From positions 124,001-188,000 of the forward strand of contig BJKQ01000022.1 of assembly GCA_006538405.1 (NCBI GenBank): a stretch of 64,000 nt of DNA, read 5' to 3'. A model generated the notes under the pieces. That model had not been told where the DNA came from and made no database searches. It saw only the letters and a list, made by a program, of their open reading frames with translations. The position numbers were made by a program, and so were the translations under genes. Below, piece after piece: positions 62,851-64,000 of the stretch. The first letter of the stretch is position 1; each line of letters begins with the position of its first letter. The stretch comes from Hansfordia pulvinata. Its lineage: Eukaryota; Ascomycota; Sordariomycetes; Xylariales.

Positions 62851-64000
62851 GGGGTGTGTATGTGGGGGGATGAAGTGACAAAAAGTCAGTCAGACAGGGG
62901 AATATACCCTTGAAAGTTGGGGACTTCTGCTCTTATGTAGATGCTTGGCTGTCGATTCTGGTGGATGATCTAGGTCCAAGGGAAAGGGGAAAGGGAGGAA
63001 GACGACGGCGTTTCCGGTGCTGCCATGTGTCCCCGGCCGATAGACATGCCCGCGATGCCACGAACGGGAACTGGCCGATCTCAGCTTGACAGGATCAGGG
63101 ACCGGGCCATGAAGTGCCCGGGGAAGACGGAGGTGTTGTGGGGTGCAGGAAGGAAAGAGATGTCGCTCTATACGACCCAGGGCAGGCCTCACCTGACCTT
63201 GGCTGATAAACAGACAACGGCATCGAAGTCACCCGGCCATTCCAGACGTCAGACGGGACTGATGACTCGAGATGTGGGGTTGTCATTTCAATCCGAAGGA
63301 CGTTCCCTTCTCCCATTACGTCCTCCTACCCGCTTCAGAAGAGGGGTGGGGGTAAGAGAGGGGGGGAAAGAGAGAGAGAAAGAGAGAGGGAAAGAGAGAG
63401 GGCCACATGGGCGTAGCTTCAACATCGACACCCAAAGAGAAACCGCACGTCAACTACACCCCGACAGGAAGACCCGCACAGACGAGACAGCTTGTCACCG
63501 ACGCCGAGGCCGGGAGGAGTCGAGGAGCCGGGGCTAACGTGCGCCACCCACCCACTGGCTACCTATACCTAAGGTAGGCCGGCTTACACGCCCGGCAAGA
63601 CGGAGATGGACTCTGCGGCGACTCGGGTTAGCGCGACTCCCGCGGACCGGGGTTTTTCTTGCAGGGCCACTTTGACACGCCTGACGTCTCTGCTGATTCT
63701 GGTCATCGCGTCGACGGAGGCGTTTCTGCGTGTACATGGCGGATGGGGAGCTCGGCCGGCCCAGTAAATCCCACCGCAGAATCCCATCTGACCTAGGCTT
63801 AGAGGAGTTGCTGTTTCTTCTGTTTCTTTTCTCTCTCTCTTTTTTTTCCCCCCGTATACTGCATTTGTGCATGTCTGCGCTGTTATTATTTCTCTCGTTG
63901 TTTTCATCTTCTCCCCTTGCCCTCCGTTTCTGGCCCCTCGTCCAATTTCCGTGCAACAAAACAACGCTCTTTTTTCGCGGTGCTGTCCCTCGCGCCGACT
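62851..64000. other. right-edge intergenic region
   Basis: Promoter of the antiporter gene, then about 1 kb with no supported gene. A purine-rich (AGAG/AAAG) run lies at 63361-63401. A T/C-rich block at 63810-63860 could be the leader of a gene beyond the window. Confidence 0.5.
63361..63401. repeat. purine microsatellite (GA/GAAA)
   Basis: Forty bases almost wholly of A and G, with agagaga and aaagaga units. Confidence 0.8.

Overview
The window is a 64 kb stretch of a GC-rich filamentous ascomycete genome (Pezizomycotina, most likely a Sordariomycete). The evidence is short spliceosomal introns (about 49-204 nt) with GT..AG ends and CTAAC/CTGAC-type branch sites, strong preference for C or G at third codon positions, several Zn(II)2Cys6 regulators, an RTA1-family membrane protein, fungal secreted proteins and a fungal STAND-type N-terminal domain. 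No rRNA, tRNA, CRISPR array or intact transposon was seen.

Layout. 0-10.4 kb holds housekeeping genes: a BET double-bromodomain protein (Bdf1-like, minus), a Utp12-domain ribosome-biogenesis protein (plus) and an Mgs1/WRNIP1 AAA+ ATPase (plus). 10.4-26.3 kb is gene-poor and carries mostly short secreted or membrane proteins of unknown function. Also here are a mitochondrial-looking J-domain protein and a divergent pair made of an Upc2-like zinc-cluster regulator and an RTA1-type lipid exporter. 28.9-32.1 kb is a STAND-associated ankyrin protein with an in-frame stop. 34.2-41.9 kb holds Sti1 (Hsp70/Hsp90 co-chaperone), a large zinc-cluster regulator and a Ctr copper transporter. 42-48 kb is mostly non-coding with minisatellites and one possible 43-residue zinc-ribbon ORF. 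48.2-57.7 kb looks like a carbon-use cluster: two related regulators placed tail to tail, a dihydroxyacetone-synthase/transketolase-like enzyme and a divergently transcribed polyol dehydrogenase. 59.6-62.9 kb has a secreted/anchored Ser/Asp-rich protein and a Na+/H+ antiporter, convergent.

How the genes may work together (inference). The polyol dehydrogenase could feed ketoses to the transketolase-like enzyme, with the neighbouring regulators and possible CreA sites in the shared 687 bp promoter controlling both. The Upc2-like factor and RTA1 exporter share a 602 bp promoter containing two near-identical CGG-N-CCG palindromes, which suggests co-regulation of a sterol or lipid-stress response.

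Quality note. Fifteen apparent frameshifts were found in twelve genes. Each is repaired by adding exactly one base, nearly always in a short G or C run, and none needs a base removed. This points to systematic homopolymer under-calling in the assembly rather than pseudogenes. CDS spans below run from the inferred true start to the true stop across these points.
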